From Nitrosomonas sp. PY1 (lineage in GTDB: Bacteria; Pseudomonadota; Gammaproteobacteria; Burkholderiales; Nitrosomonadaceae): a stretch of 64,000 bases of DNA. The notes beneath the pieces are model-generated. The model ran no database searches and was not told the origin of the DNA. It saw only the letters and a list, made by a program, of their open reading frames with translations. Below are positions 1-9,371 of the stretch, piece by piece. Where the stretch lies: NCBI RefSeq assembly GCF_022836435.1, contig NZ_BQXC01000001.1:1004121-1068120 (forward strand), given 5' to 3'. The position numbers were made by a program, and so were the translations under genes. How positions within the stretch are numbered: the first letter of the stretch is position 1; every line of letters starts with the position of its first letter.

Positions 1-2
1 AT

Positions 3-896
3 CGACAATCTAAAGCAGATTTAGAAACGGAACGGGCTCTTAATGAGCTTGCAATAATTACGGCAGAGCGGTACATAGCATTGCGTAAGAATCAAGCGGT
101 GTCCGAGCAATCGATCACAGTCAAAGTAGCAGAAGCAAAGGCTCAAGCAGCAAGAGTCAAGGCTGCGGAGCAGCATGTCAAGAGTTTTGAAGCATTGATT
201 CGATTTAAAACAATTGTTGCTCCATATGAAGGTGTAGTCATTGATCGTAGTATCAACGTTGGAGACTACATCAATAAAGAAGGTACGATCAGCACGCCAT
301 CGGGTGAAGTAGTCAGGAATCTATTTACTGTGGCTGATATTAGTCGGATGCGCTTGTTTGTTAATGTACCGGAGAGATTCGGTCCTTTTCTGCATGATGG
401 ATTAACAGCCGATGTAACGGTACCGCAGCTTCCTAATCGGCACTTTACCGCTCATTTTTTAACCAGTGCCCGTGGCTTTGACACCAGTACACGTACGGTA
501 GTAACCGAGTTTGTCATTGAGAATGAAGATAAAGCTTTGTGGCCTGGTTCTTATGCGACTGTTCATATAACCGCTCAAGTTGAGAAAGATATTCTTACTA
601 TTCCATCGAGTGCAATGGTGTTTCAAGAAAAAGGAACGCAAGTGGCCGTTGTGGATGATGATCATCGTGTTCGTTTTAAATCGATCATGGTAACTCGAAT
701 CTTAGATGCTACGGTTGAGGTGTCTGAAGGAATTTCAGTAAACGATCGAATTATCAATAATCCCAGTGCCGCTTTACTGGAAGGTGATCAAGTGCGCATA
801 GTTACACCTACAAAAGGGTATATGCTAGAAGACAAGTCGGGGTCGGAATTAAAAACATCTCGAGAATCGGCACTGCGAGAACAACATGCACCATAA
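3..896 (+). CDS. RND efflux periplasmic adaptor (MFP/HlyD-like), 5' truncated by window edge
   Basis: The reading frame is open to the window start, so the true start lies upstream. The visible part begins inside the alpha-helical hairpin (Lys/Glu/Ala-rich), followed by a lipoyl-like half ('VAPYEGVVIDRSINVGDYI') and beta-barrel and membrane-proximal domains ending in 'EGDQVRIV'. This order is typical of membrane-fusion proteins that bridge an inner-membrane RND pump to an outer-membrane channel. The NodT-type channel gene follows 31 bp downstream; the pump gene is presumably upstream, outside the window. Substrate cannot be told from sequence. Confidence 0.85.
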   Translation, partial: RQSKADLETERALNELAIITAERYIALRKNQAVSEQSITVKVAEAKAQAARVKAAEQHVKSFEALIRFKTIVAPYEGVVIDRSINVGDYINKEGTISTPSGEVVRNLFTVADISRMRLFVNVPERFGPFLHDGLTADVTVPQLPNRHFTAHFLTSARGFDTSTRTVVTEFVIENEDKALWPGSYATVHITAQVEKDILTIPSSAMVFQEKGTQVAVVDDDHRVRFKSIMVTRILDATVEVSEGISVNDRIINNPSAALLEGDQVRIVTPTKGYMLEDKSGSELKTSRESALREQHAP

Positions 897-927
897 AGAT
901 CAATTGGTTAATTGACTAGATCTATTA

Positions 928-2523
928 ATGCAATCCTTATTTCTGAATTTGTGGTATTTTGGTATAAAGCTCAGCGGCTATTTATTAGCTGTAGCTATTC
1001 TTGCCGCTTGCGGCACCTTTCCCGCAGTTAATCTTTCTCCTTCATATCAACCGACTCAATTCGTTGTGCCAGATTCATGGCAAGGACAAAGCCCATTCAT
1101 CAAAGCCAATCCATCGGATGGTGAGCTAAGGCCCGATTGGTGGAAATTGTATGATGATCCGGTACTGGATGGACTTATAGAGCAGGCAATGATAGCCAAT
1201 CCTGATTTGCACGCAGCCGCTGAGCGGTTTATCCAAGCGCGTAATATCATGATGAAAGCTCGATCTCAGTATATACCTAAGGTCGGTATCGGGTTCGGTG
1301 CTTCGAATAATAGGCAATCCGATCATAGCCTTTTCCGCGGCCTTGGGGAGCATGATCAGGATGTAAGGGTTAATACAGGTGGAATCGCATCCTGGGAACC
1401 AGATTTCTGGTCAGAGCTACGGAATGCGGCACGAATTGGAATTTATCGCGCTCAAGAGCGAGCAGCAGATTATGGGAATGCGCGACTCAGTCTACAAGCA
1501 GAAGTAGCATCGTATTACTTCATATTGCGTGGATTGGATGCACAAATTGCAATCTACACGCAATCTATCGATCTCTATAACTATTCATTGAATATTGTTG
1601 AAGAGCAATTTTCTGGCGCAATTGCATCAGCTCTTGATGTTGCGCGGGCCCAGTCGTTGTTATATAGCACCGAATCAAAAATAGCGATTATTCGAAGCGA
1701 GCGTCAGATGATGGAACAAGCCATTGCCGTTCTTCTTAATCTTGCTCCGGCTAATTTTAAGCTTGAGCCAGTCGATAATTTCCATCAAATCAATCTTTAC
1801 ATTCCTCAGACGTTTCCTTCTACTTTGTTAGAACGCCGGCCTGATATCGCTGCAATGGAGCGCAGGATGGCGCAGGCTAACAGCGCTATTGGCATTGCTC
1901 GTGCCGCATTTTTCCCGAATGTGGCTTTCCGACTTGGAGGCGGATTAGAAGATTCTGGTCTCAATCTACTCAGTTTAGCAAATAGTTTTTGGGCTTATGG
2001 TTCCACTGTTTCTCTTCCAATCTTTCAAGGTGGATATCGCCGCGCTCAATTACAACAATCATGGTCGGCTTATCGCGAAACAGAAGATTTGTATCGTGCA
2101 ACAGTGTTGAATGCTTTTCGTGAAGTTGAAGGAAATTTGATCCAAACGCATTGGTTGACTATCGCTGCCGATCGGCAAGATGCATCTGTTGGGGCGAACC
2201 AAAAAACACAAGACCTTACTATGGAACTTTACGTAGGTGGGTTGGCTACAAGTCTTGAACTCATTTATGCGCAACTCAATACATTGATAGCACGTGTAGA
2301 ATCTGTGCAGATCAAAATTAATTTGTTGAAAGCATCCGTGGCACTAATTCGTTCACTCGGGGGTGGGTGGAATTACAAGGATCTACCTAAGGATGATCAA
2401 ATTCAGCCTTTCCAAGTATTTCAGTATTGGAATCTTGAAAAACCGATGCCTGTGGGAGGCATAGATGTCAATATTGACAAACCTGCGGTCAATGATTTAA
2501 CAAAACCCTTCACGAATCATTGA
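928..2523 (+). CDS. NodT-family RND efflux outer-membrane lipoprotein
   Basis: 531 aa. N-terminal hydrophobic signal ends in a lipobox, 'ILAAC', with Cys28 as the lipidated residue. Two tandem OEP (TolC-like) repeats follow, each with long helices; the 'LLERRPDIAAMERRMAQAN' segment near residue 310 is a hallmark of NodT-type factors. The C-terminal tail after about residue 485 is longer than usual and low in complexity. It sits directly after the adaptor gene and probably shares its mRNA. Role: outer-membrane exit duct of a tripartite efflux pump. Confidence 0.9.
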   Translation: MQSLFLNLWYFGIKLSGYLLAVAILAACGTFPAVNLSPSYQPTQFVVPDSWQGQSPFIKANPSDGELRPDWWKLYDDPVLDGLIEQAMIANPDLHAAAERFIQARNIMMKARSQYIPKVGIGFGASNNRQSDHSLFRGLGEHDQDVRVNTGGIASWEPDFWSELRNAARIGIYRAQERAADYGNARLSLQAEVASYYFILRGLDAQIAIYTQSIDLYNYSLNIVEEQFSGAIASALDVARAQSLLYSTESKIAIIRSERQMMEQAIAVLLNLAPANFKLEPVDNFHQINLYIPQTFPSTLLERRPDIAAMERRMAQANSAIGIARAAFFPNVAFRLGGGLEDSGLNLLSLANSFWAYGSTVSLPIFQGGYRRAQLQQSWSAYRETEDLYRATVLNAFREVEGNLIQTHWLTIAADRQDASVGANQKTQDLTMELYVGGLATSLELIYAQLNTLIARVESVQIKINLLKASVALIRSLGGGWNYKDLPKDDQIQPFQVFQYWNLEKPMPVGGIDVNIDKPAVNDLTKPFTNH

Positions 2524-2710
2524 GGATAATAGAAGATTAGTCGGATTTGATACGAATAATTGTGGATTTGCGTAACATTACGATATCGTGTGATGGAATT
2601 GGACACACCAGTGAACTCTTGAAATCGCTTGCATAGCTGAATAGTAATCCATCGAGACGATAAGAATTTACTCAAGTTTTGCATGCCGAGAATCGCGTAG
2701 GAAATTTTAT

Positions 2711-2745
2711 TTGACTATAAAGACAACCGGTCGTATTATCTATGT
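2711..2745 (+). promoter_or_regulatory. Promoter and operator of the TetR gene
   Basis: A good sigma-70 promoter is visible: TTGACT at 2711-2716, 17 bp spacer, TATTAT at 2734-2739. The spacer contains AGACAACCGGTC (2721-2732), nearly identical to AGACGACCGGTC at 3363-3374 before the next gene. The predicted transcription start falls at or next to the ATG (2746), so the mRNA may be leaderless. Autoregulation by the TetR protein is inferred. Confidence 0.6.
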
Positions 2746-3342
2746 ATGCCGAAATCAACCCAAAAAGAACTCAATAAAGAAAATCTGCTGAACCAAGGTG
2801 TTGCTTTTTTCATGGAGCAAGGTTATCACGGCACCGGATTGCAGGAAATTCTCGATGCAGTGAATGTTCCAAAGGGTTCTTTCTATAATTATTTCGGAAG
2901 CAAAGAGGATTTTGGTGCCGAGGTTATTCAGCACTATATTGATCCTTTTATTGTGAAGTTATCCACACATTTGAGCAAAACCGATGTGGATGCGCTAAGT
3001 GCAATCAAGAGATATTTTGACGATCTTATTGCAGAGCTCGAAAAAAACCAATTTAAAGGTGGTTGCTTGCTGGGTAATCTGATGGGAGAAATTGGCAGCA
3101 CCAATGATGTTTGTCAAGAGTCTCTACAATCGGCGGTTAGGCGCTATCGAGACTTATTGCAGTCCGGATTGGCCCAAGCGCAGCAGCAAGGAACGATAAG
3201 ATCAGACAAATCACCGGAAGCGATGGCTGATTTGCTGATCAATACCTGGCAAGGAGCCTTGTTGCGAATGCAAATTGAGAAATCATCTTTGCCGGTTAAG
3301 CAATGTTGCCAGGATTTGCTAGATGATTATTTTAAAGCTTGA
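2746..3342 (+). CDS. TetR/AcrR-family transcriptional regulator
   Basis: 198 aa, usual family length. N-terminal HTH at about residues 10-55 with the typical 'GYHGTGLQEILDAVNVPKGSFYNYFGSKEDF' pattern (quoted parts: 'NVPKGSFYNYFGSKEDF'). The C-terminal ligand domain contains 'GGCLLGNLMGEIG', seen in NemR/AcuR-like regulators that respond to electrophiles or small carbonyls. Two near-identical palindromic sites (in its own promoter and before the DUF4242 gene) suggest it represses itself and its neighbour. The inducer is unknown. Confidence 0.9.
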   Translation: MPKSTQKELNKENLLNQGVAFFMEQGYHGTGLQEILDAVNVPKGSFYNYFGSKEDFGAEVIQHYIDPFIVKLSTHLSKTDVDALSAIKRYFDDLIAELEKNQFKGGCLLGNLMGEIGSTNDVCQESLQSAVRRYRDLLQSGLAQAQQQGTIRSDKSPEAMADLLINTWQGALLRMQIEKSSLPVKQCCQDLLDDYFKA

Positions 3343-3349
3343 TTATTTT

Positions 3350-3378
3350 TTGTTCGGTTATTAGACGACCGGTCATTT
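3350..3378 (+). promoter_or_regulatory. Operator/promoter in front of the DUF4242 gene
   Basis: AGACGACCGGTC at 3363-3374 matches the site in the tetR promoter at 11 of 12 positions. It lies between a weak -35 (TTGTTC, 3350-3355) and a weak -10 (TCATTT, 3373-3378) with a 17 bp spacer. Likely a TetR-family operator controlling the downstream gene. Confidence 0.5.
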
Positions 3379-3406
3379 CATTAATTCAATTTAAAGGAGA
3401 TAGAAA

Positions 3407-3679
3407 ATGCCAAAATATATTATTGAACGTGAAATTCCTAAGGCAGGTTCACTGACGCAACAAGAGTTGAAGGCTATTTCGCAGAAATCATGCAATATCC
3501 TAAATACTATGGGGCCACGAATCCAATGGCTGGAAAGTTACGTGACTGACGATAAAATCTACTGTGTATACATTGCTCCCGATGAAGCTACTGTTAGAGC
3601 ACATGCTGAGCAAGGTGAATTTCCCGCTAATCGTATTTCTCAAGTTAAGTCCGTGATTGATCCAACTACGGCTGAATAG
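3407..3679 (+). CDS. DUF4242 (SCO4226-like) small protein
   Basis: 90 aa, single ferredoxin-like alpha/beta DUF4242 domain: 'MPKYIIEREIPKAGSLT' at the N-terminus and the central 'WLESYVTDDKIYCVYIAPDE' segment are characteristic. Family members related to SCO4226 are described as nickel-binding, but I see no proof of metal use here. A strong ribosome site (AAAGGAG) sits 8 bp before the ATG. Located between the TetR gene and an exported TPR protein and probably induced with them. Confidence 0.8.
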   Translation: MPKYIIEREIPKAGSLTQQELKAISQKSCNILNTMGPRIQWLESYVTDDKIYCVYIAPDEATVRAHAEQGEFPANRISQVKSVIDPTTAE

Positions 3680-3733
3680 CATTCAAAAATTTCTGTGATT
3701 CATGAAATGATTTTCGATTAAAGGAGCGATGAT

Positions 3734-5395
3734 ATGCAACTTCGTATTTTTCACCTCGCGATACTAACGCTGGCTCTGATTGCCGCAAGTGTTTTTGAGT
3801 CATCTGCGGCAACTGAAACAGACGATCAGCTTGCACCTAAACTGCATAACTTGGGTATGCATACATTTCCAGTCAGTACGCAAAGTGAGCTTGCACAGCA
3901 ATATATTAATCAGGGCCTCAATCTTGCATATGCATTCAATCACGCCGAGGCGCGTCGCGCATTTCGTGAGGCGGCAAAGCTTGATCCCGGGCTTGCGATG
4001 GCTTATTGGGGTCAGGCGCTCGTGCTTGGTCCTAATATCAATGCCATGATGGAGCCGAATGAAGAACCACAAGCTTTAGAAATTATGCAAAAAGCCAAGT
4101 CACTGATGATGAATGCTTCACCAAGAGAACAAGCACTTATCAATGCTCTGGGAAAGCGCTATTCAGGAGAAACTAAACACAGAACAGCGAATGATAAAGC
4201 TTATGCAGAGGCAATGCGGGAAGTGCATCAGCGTTTTCCAGATGATGCGGATATCGCGATGTTGTATGTCGAATCTATGATGGATCTGCGACCCTGGGGT
4301 TACTGGATGCTTGATGGTACGCCGTATGAAGGAACAGCTGAAATCGTTGCGCTTACGGAAGATGTATTACGACGTAATCCGCAACATCCTGGTGCATTGC
4401 ATATGTATATTCACCTGATTGAACCGACCAGTACGCCCGAACGTGCTGAGAAAGCAGCCGATACTTTGTTGAGTCTAATGCCGATGGCAGGACATATGGT
4501 ACACATGGCATCGCATATTTATCAGCGAGTCGGTCGCTATGCCGATTCTATAAAAAGCAATCAATTGGCAATCAAGGCGGACGAAAATTACATTGCGCAA
4601 TGCCGCGCTCAGGGGCTATACCCGATGGTTTATTATCCGCACAACATTCATTTTCTTTGGTTCGCAGCCACAATGGATGGTCAAAGCAAAATTGCAATCG
4701 AATCTGCCAAACAAGCTGCGAGTAAGATTGACGATGAAGTGCTAAAAGCAATTCCATTGACGGCAGTTTTTCGCGTGACACCCTACTGGGCATTGGCTAG
4801 ATTTGGACATTGGGAGGAGATTCTTGAACAACCTGCGCCACCGCCAGCCAATCTATTTTTGACCGGGAGTTGGCACTATGTGCGTGGTCTTGCATTTGTC
4901 GCGATGCAGCAATTGCAACAAGCTGAGCAGGAGCTAATAGCATTGCGCAAGATTATGAAAAATCCATCGCTAGACAATCCATTGCTGTCTAAAAATACAA
5001 CCAGTACGGTGCTTGGTATCGCGCCTGAAGTACTGGCGGGTGAAATTGCTGCGGCACGCGGTCAATTTGATCAGGCCATCGCATATCTTGAAAAAGCGGT
5101 TCGATTGGAAGATGCCCTGGTGTATACAGAGCCGTCAGAATTTCATCTTCCGCCGCGCCTGGCGCTGGGCGCTATCTTGCTGGAATCAGGTCAGCCATCT
5201 GAAGCAGAAACTGTTTATTGGGAGGATTTGCGGAGAAATCGTAATAGTGGTTGGGCGCTTTATGGACTGATACAAGCATTGCGTGCGCAAAAAAAAGATG
5301 ATCAGGCAGTGCTTATCGAAGCGCGTTTCAAGAAAGCTTGGGAGCGTGCTGATGTTACCTTGCAGGCATCGCGCTTTGGGCATCCATTACGGTGA
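3734..5395 (+). CDS. Exported tetratricopeptide-repeat protein
   Basis: 553 aa. Hydrophobic N-terminus with 'LALIAASVFESSAA' is a likely Sec signal, so the protein acts in the periplasm or at the envelope. TPR-type helices run through the whole chain: 'AEARRAFREAAKLDPGLAMAYW' style repeats near residues 75-100 and again near residues 430-520. AAGGAG precedes the ATG. It may be cotranscribed with the DUF4242 gene (gap 54 bp). Function beyond a protein-protein scaffold is not evident. Confidence 0.8.
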   Translation: MQLRIFHLAILTLALIAASVFESSAATETDDQLAPKLHNLGMHTFPVSTQSELAQQYINQGLNLAYAFNHAEARRAFREAAKLDPGLAMAYWGQALVLGPNINAMMEPNEEPQALEIMQKAKSLMMNASPREQALINALGKRYSGETKHRTANDKAYAEAMREVHQRFPDDADIAMLYVESMMDLRPWGYWMLDGTPYEGTAEIVALTEDVLRRNPQHPGALHMYIHLIEPTSTPERAEKAADTLLSLMPMAGHMVHMASHIYQRVGRYADSIKSNQLAIKADENYIAQCRAQGLYPMVYYPHNIHFLWFAATMDGQSKIAIESAKQAASKIDDEVLKAIPLTAVFRVTPYWALARFGHWEEILEQPAPPPANLFLTGSWHYVRGLAFVAMQQLQQAEQELIALRKIMKNPSLDNPLLSKNTTSTVLGIAPEVLAGEIAAARGQFDQAIAYLEKAVRLEDALVYTEPSEFHLPPRLALGAILLESGQPSEAETVYWEDLRRNRNSGWALYGLIQALRAQKKDDQAVLIEARFKKAWERADVTLQASRFGHPLR

Positions 5396-5454
5396 GGAAG
5401 ACGTAGTATGGGGATTGGCAACAGATACGACAAACTGAAGAGAAGTTATAAAAG

Positions 5455-6507
5455 TTAACGCTTCAAGATTGAATCATGGTCAATTGTAGAAAGTGCTGCC
5501 AAATTCCAACGTGGTTGGATGGTAAAACTACGCGCTGGTTGCAGCAAGGTATGGTTTTCTTGTATGGATAATCGCAGCGCACCTGCTAAAGCAATCATTG
5601 CGCCATTATCGGTACAAAATTCTAACTCGGGATAAAAAACAGTTGCCCCAGCGAGCTTCGCTTTGGTGCTGAGGTTGTCGCGTAATTGATTATTGGCTCC
5701 TACGCCACCTGCTACAATCAATTGTTTTATGCTAGTTTGTGATAAGGCGGTCAAGGATTTTTCTACTAAGACTTCGACAATTGCATCTTGAAAGGCCAAA
5801 GCAATATCGGCGCGGGTTTGTGAGGTTAGTTCGTGCTTATTGATTAACGTCAGTACGGCTGTTTTTAAACCGCTGAAGCTAAAATTGAGATCTTTGCTAT
5901 TTAGCATCGGTCTCGGTAGCTTGAAACGTCCAGGTTGCCCTTGATACGCAAGTTTCGATAAAGCTGCGCCACCGGGATATCCCAGACCGAGTAACTTCGC
6001 AGTTTTATCGAATGCTTCACCGGCTGCATCATCGACAGTTTCACCCAATAATACATATTGACCGACTGCACTGACTTGCATTAATTGTGTGTGTCCTCCC
6101 GATACCAATAATGCAATGAAAGGAAAATCTGGAGCAGGTTTCGATAATAAAGGGGATAGTAGATGTCCTTCCAAGTGGTGTATGCCGATGGCTGGGATAT
6201 TAAGTGCGAAGCTCAGTGCAGCGCCGACACTGGCACCAACCAATAATGCGCCTGCTAAGCCTGGACCCTGCGTATATGCGATGGCATTGATTTGGCTTAA
6301 TGTCCGATTGGCAGAAAGCAACGTTTGTTGAATGAGTGGCAAAATGTACCGGATATGGTCGCGCGATGCTAATTCTGGCACGACACCACCATATTCACTA
6401 TGCATTGCGACCTGTGAATGCAGTGTGTGACTCAGTAGGCCGTGTTTCGTGTCAAGAAGTGCTATTCCCGTTTCATCGCAGGAAGTTTCGATACCTAGAA
6501 CAAGCAT
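5455..6507 (-). CDS. tsaD: tRNA N6-adenosine threonylcarbamoyltransferase TsaD
   Basis: 350 aa, full length. It transfers threonylcarbamoyl from TC-AMP to A37 of ANN-decoding tRNAs in the TsaBDE complex, in the cytoplasm. The ASKHA/Kae1 fold is clear: '[15 protein letters not shown]' at the start, the metal-binding 'HHLEGH' near residue 111, '[10 protein letters not shown]', and '[12 protein letters not shown]' near the C-terminus. It is divergent from rpsU, a widespread arrangement in Gram-negative bacteria. Confidence 0.97.
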   Translation of the reverse strand: MLVLGIETSCDETGIALLDTKHGLLSHTLHSQVAMHSEYGGVVPELASRDHIRYILPLIQQTLLSANRTLSQINAIAYTQGPGLAGALLVGASVGAALSFALNIPAIGIHHLEGHLLSPLLSKPAPDFPFIALLVSGGHTQLMQVSAVGQYVLLGETVDDAAGEAFDKTAKLLGLGYPGGAALSKLAYQGQPGRFKLPRPMLNSKDLNFSFSGLKTAVLTLINKHELTSQTRADIALAFQDAIVEVLVEKSLTALSQTSIKQLIVAGGVGANNQLRDNLSTKAKLAGATVFYPELEFCTDNGAMIALAGALRLSIQENHTLLQPARSFTIQPRWNLAALSTIDHDSILKR

Positions 6508-6528
6508 GGGAAAAATAAGTTGTTTTTC

Positions 6529-6558
6529 TTGGAGAGATAATATTGTTGATGTTATAAT
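6529..6558 (+). promoter_or_regulatory. Promoter of rpsU-yqeY-dnaG-rpoD
   Basis: TATAAT at 6553-6558 with TTGGAG at 6529-6534 (18 bp spacer). The same core, GTTATAATC followed by a G/C doublet and a T-run, is found before rpoD at about 9315. Lies 68 bp before the rpsU ATG in the tsaD-rpsU gap. Confidence 0.55.
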
Positions 6559-6625
6559 CCGCGGTTTTTCGTTTCATCGTTTTTTGCTTGTTCACATTAT
6601 ATAGGAATTAATCTAAAGGAGATTT

Positions 6626-6838
6626 ATGACGTCCATTAAAGTTAAGGAAAATGAACCATTTGAAGTTGCAATGCGTCGATTTAAACGGTCTATTGAAAAA
6701 ACAGGTATTTTGACAGAATTGCGTGCTCGCGAGTTTTACGAAAAACCTACTACTGAACGTAAGCGTAAATTAGCTGCCGCTGTCAAACGTAATTACAAAC
6801 GCTTGCGTAGTCAGTTGTTACCCCCTAAACTTTATTGA
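6626..6838 (+). CDS. rpsU: 30S ribosomal protein S21
   Basis: 70 aa, the family's normal length. '[20 protein letters not shown]' and the basic C-terminal helix with repeated Lys/Arg are diagnostic of bS21, which assists mRNA start selection on the 30S subunit. Strong AAAGGAG Shine-Dalgarno 6 bp before the ATG. First gene of the macromolecular-synthesis operon. Confidence 0.97.
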   Translation: MTSIKVKENEPFEVAMRRFKRSIEKTGILTELRAREFYEKPTTERKRKLAAAVKRNYKRLRSQLLPPKLY

Positions 6839-6932
6839 CGTCCTGTTAGGTAATAAGCGAAACGAATAAAAAATTCCATGTTCTATCGTATGGCATGGAT
6901 TTCTCTTCATTTGTTGCTTCATGGTATTTCTA

Positions 6933-7379
6933 ATGAGCTTAAAACAAAAGATTACTGACGATATGAAAGCCGCAATGCGTTCGGGCGATATTAAGCGGCG
7001 CGATACAATTCGCCTGCTGCAAGCTGCGATTAAGCAGCGGGAAGTTGATGAGCGTATTGTGCTTGATGATACTGATATTATTCTTGTAATTGAAAAAATG
7101 CTTAAGCAGCGCAAGGATTCTATCGCGCAGTATGAGGTGGCACAGAGAATGGATCTGGCCGACATTGAAAAAGAAGAGGTGTCGGTTTTGATGGACTACA
7201 TGCCCCAACCGCTGAATGATACAGAAATAACCGCGTTGATTACGGAAGCGATTGCTGCGTCGGGTGCGCAAGGCGTGCGAGACATGGGTAAAGTGATGTC
7301 GATATTGAAACTGAAGCTTGCCGGACGTGCCGATATGGCCAAGGTATCGATCCTAATCAAAGAAAAATTATCGGGCTGA
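6933..7379 (+). CDS. yqeY: GatB/YqeY-domain protein
   Basis: 148 aa from the ATG at 6933 ('MSLKQKITDDMKAAMR'), which matches the family's usual N-terminus; an in-frame ATG at 6921 would add four residues. Neither start has a convincing Shine-Dalgarno. The YqeY domain resembles the tail of GatB and may bind tRNA; its cellular role is unclear. The position between rpsU and dnaG is conserved in proteobacteria. Confidence 0.92.
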   Translation: MSLKQKITDDMKAAMRSGDIKRRDTIRLLQAAIKQREVDERIVLDDTDIILVIEKMLKQRKDSIAQYEVAQRMDLADIEKEEVSVLMDYMPQPLNDTEITALITEAIAASGAQGVRDMGKVMSILKLKLAGRADMAKVSILIKEKLSG

Positions 7380-7469
7380 AATTCGTATTGAAAAATACAA
7401 TCGGGGAATTTTCGTGAAATTTACCTGAATGTCTTTATAATTTTGCTGAGTTGTTATTGGATTCACTAA

Positions 7470-9263
7470 ATGATTCCTCAGTCTTTCATTCTTGATCTTT
7501 TGAATCGTATCGATATCGTTGACGCGATTGATCGATACATTCCACTGAAAAAAGCAGGCGCCAATTTTACTGCCTGTTGCCCTTTTCACAACGAAAAAAC
7601 ACCTTCTTTCACAGTCAGTCAATCCAAGCAATTTTATCATTGCTTTGGTTGTGGTGTGCACGGGAATGCGATTGGTTTTTTAATGGAGTATGGCGGCTTA
7701 AGCTTTACTGATGCAGTAAGCCAGTTAGCCGAATATGCTGGGATGCAAATGCCTGCGCCCGTGACTGTATCGATGAATTTACCAGATTCAAGTGGAAGCC
7801 CCGAATCCTCAGAAGAGTTTGTGCAAAACCAGACCAATATTTCGACACAGGATTTGAATCAAACTTTGCAGATTGCAGCCCAGTTTTACAAATCACAGCT
7901 TAAATTATCGCAGAAAGCAATTGATTATCTAAAAAAGCGTGGACTATCTGGTAAAACTGCAGCTCGATTTGGTATTGGATATGCGCCCCCAGGTTGGCAG
8001 GGCTTGAGTGCCGCATTTCCTGACTACAAATCGGAACAAACGCGAAGTATATTGCAACAAGTGGGACTAGTGGTTGTCGATGCAGATAAGCAGTATGATC
8101 GTTTTAGAGATAGAATTATATTCCCGATTGTTAATTTAAAAGGCCGCATCATTGGTTTTGGTGGTCGAGTAATCGAGCAGGGTGAACCTAAGTATTTAAA
8201 TTCACCAGAAACGGCACTTTTTGGTAAAGGGCGGGAACTTTACCATCTCTTTTCAGCGCGCCGTGCTATTCGTGAGGTCGATCGTGTTATCGTTGTCGAA
8301 GGCTATATGGATGTTATCGCATTGTCGCAATACAGTATTGATTATGCGGTCGCTACTCTCGGTACAGCTATCACGAGTTTTCAGATACAGCGATTGATGC
8401 GTCAAACCGATAACATCATTTTTTGCTTTGACGGTGACAATGCTGGACGTAAGGCTGCATGGCGCGCTTTAGAAAATAGTTTAGAGTTTTTATCGGATAA
8501 TAAGTATTTGAGTTTTCTCTTTTTACCTGAAGGAGAAGATCCAGATAGCTATGTGAGCCGCAACGGTAAAGAATTATTTGAGCAACAACTAATGCGTGCT
8601 ACACCTTTATCTGAGTTTATGTTCAAAGAACTATGCTTGGGTATCAATTTGCAAACTAGTGAAGGTAGGGCAAAGCTAATTCATCAGACAAAGCCGCTAT
8701 TACAACAAATTAAAGCACCTGCATTGGTTTCGTTGCTTTTGAAAAAATTGGAGGAACTCAGTGGGGTTAACCAAAATCAAATGGCAGGTTTGATGCAATT
8801 AAAACCCGCATTAAAAAGAGCGAACATTCAGCAGGATCATGTTGCAAGGCAGTTGATTACACCCTATCGACGTATCATCATGATGTTATTGTGCAAACCG
8901 GGCTATCTCGAAAAACTTGATCGAGAATTATTGGTCGAATGTGATGAAACCAAGCAAGAACAAGGTGCATTGAAAGCATTGGTTGATTTGTTGGATAAAA
9001 ATTTGCATCTAATTGAGAATCCATTGACACATTCTATTTTGACTTATTTTAACGATATTCCCTATAAAACCTTGCTGGAGAATATTGAAAGTGAAATGCT
9101 AGAATGGGATGATATGATTGATTTAGAAGCGGAATTTATGGGTGCTCAACAACTGTTGCGACAAGCGCAACGGAATAAGCGTATGACTGAATTACATAGT
9201 AAATCATTAGCGCAATTGACGGACGAAGAAAAACAAGAATTGCAGAAACTGACTTCGTTTTAA
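7470..9263 (+). CDS. dnaG: DNA primase DnaG
   Basis: 597 aa. Makes RNA primers at the replication fork. CHC2-type zinc finger at residues ~35-65 ('CPFHNEKTPSF' and 'YHCFGCG'), the RNA polymerase domain with 'GFGGRVI', and a TOPRIM core containing 'VVEGYMDVIAL' and 'CFDGDNAGRKAA' (residues ~270-325). The C-terminal helicase-binding region is present. Middle gene of the rpsU-dnaG-rpoD operon. Confidence 0.97.
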   Translation: MIPQSFILDLLNRIDIVDAIDRYIPLKKAGANFTACCPFHNEKTPSFTVSQSKQFYHCFGCGVHGNAIGFLMEYGGLSFTDAVSQLAEYAGMQMPAPVTVSMNLPDSSGSPESSEEFVQNQTNISTQDLNQTLQIAAQFYKSQLKLSQKAIDYLKKRGLSGKTAARFGIGYAPPGWQGLSAAFPDYKSEQTRSILQQVGLVVVDADKQYDRFRDRIIFPIVNLKGRIIGFGGRVIEQGEPKYLNSPETALFGKGRELYHLFSARRAIREVDRVIVVEGYMDVIALSQYSIDYAVATLGTAITSFQIQRLMRQTDNIIFCFDGDNAGRKAAWRALENSLEFLSDNKYLSFLFLPEGEDPDSYVSRNGKELFEQQLMRATPLSEFMFKELCLGINLQTSEGRAKLIHQTKPLLQQIKAPALVSLLLKKLEELSGVNQNQMAGLMQLKPALKRANIQQDHVARQLITPYRRIIMMLLCKPGYLEKLDRELLVECDETKQEQGALKALVDLLDKNLHLIENPLTHSILTYFNDIPYKTLLENIESEMLEWDDMIDLEAEFMGAQQLLRQAQRNKRMTELHSKSLAQLTDEEKQELQKLTSF

Positions 9264-9316
9264 ATCGTAGAGTAATTTTTAAGTAATTGCCTAATGTCAG
9301 CATTACCAGCTTTTGT

Positions 9317-9322
9317 TATAAT
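9317..9322 (+). promoter_or_regulatory. Probable -10 of an rpoD-proximal promoter
   Basis: TATAAT within GTTATAATCAACGG, strongly resembling the rpsU promoter core. No clear -35 was found at 16-18 bp. It would give independent transcription of rpoD from within the operon. Confidence 0.4.
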
Positions 9323-9371
9323 CAACGGCTTTTAATTTTTTTAAATCCATATTAATAAGTTGGAATTCAAC

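Noticed and set aside
6818..7165. 115-codon minus-strand ORF over rpsU/yqeY
   Set aside because: Ser/Ile/Arg-rich shadow of two conserved genes; no ribosome site.
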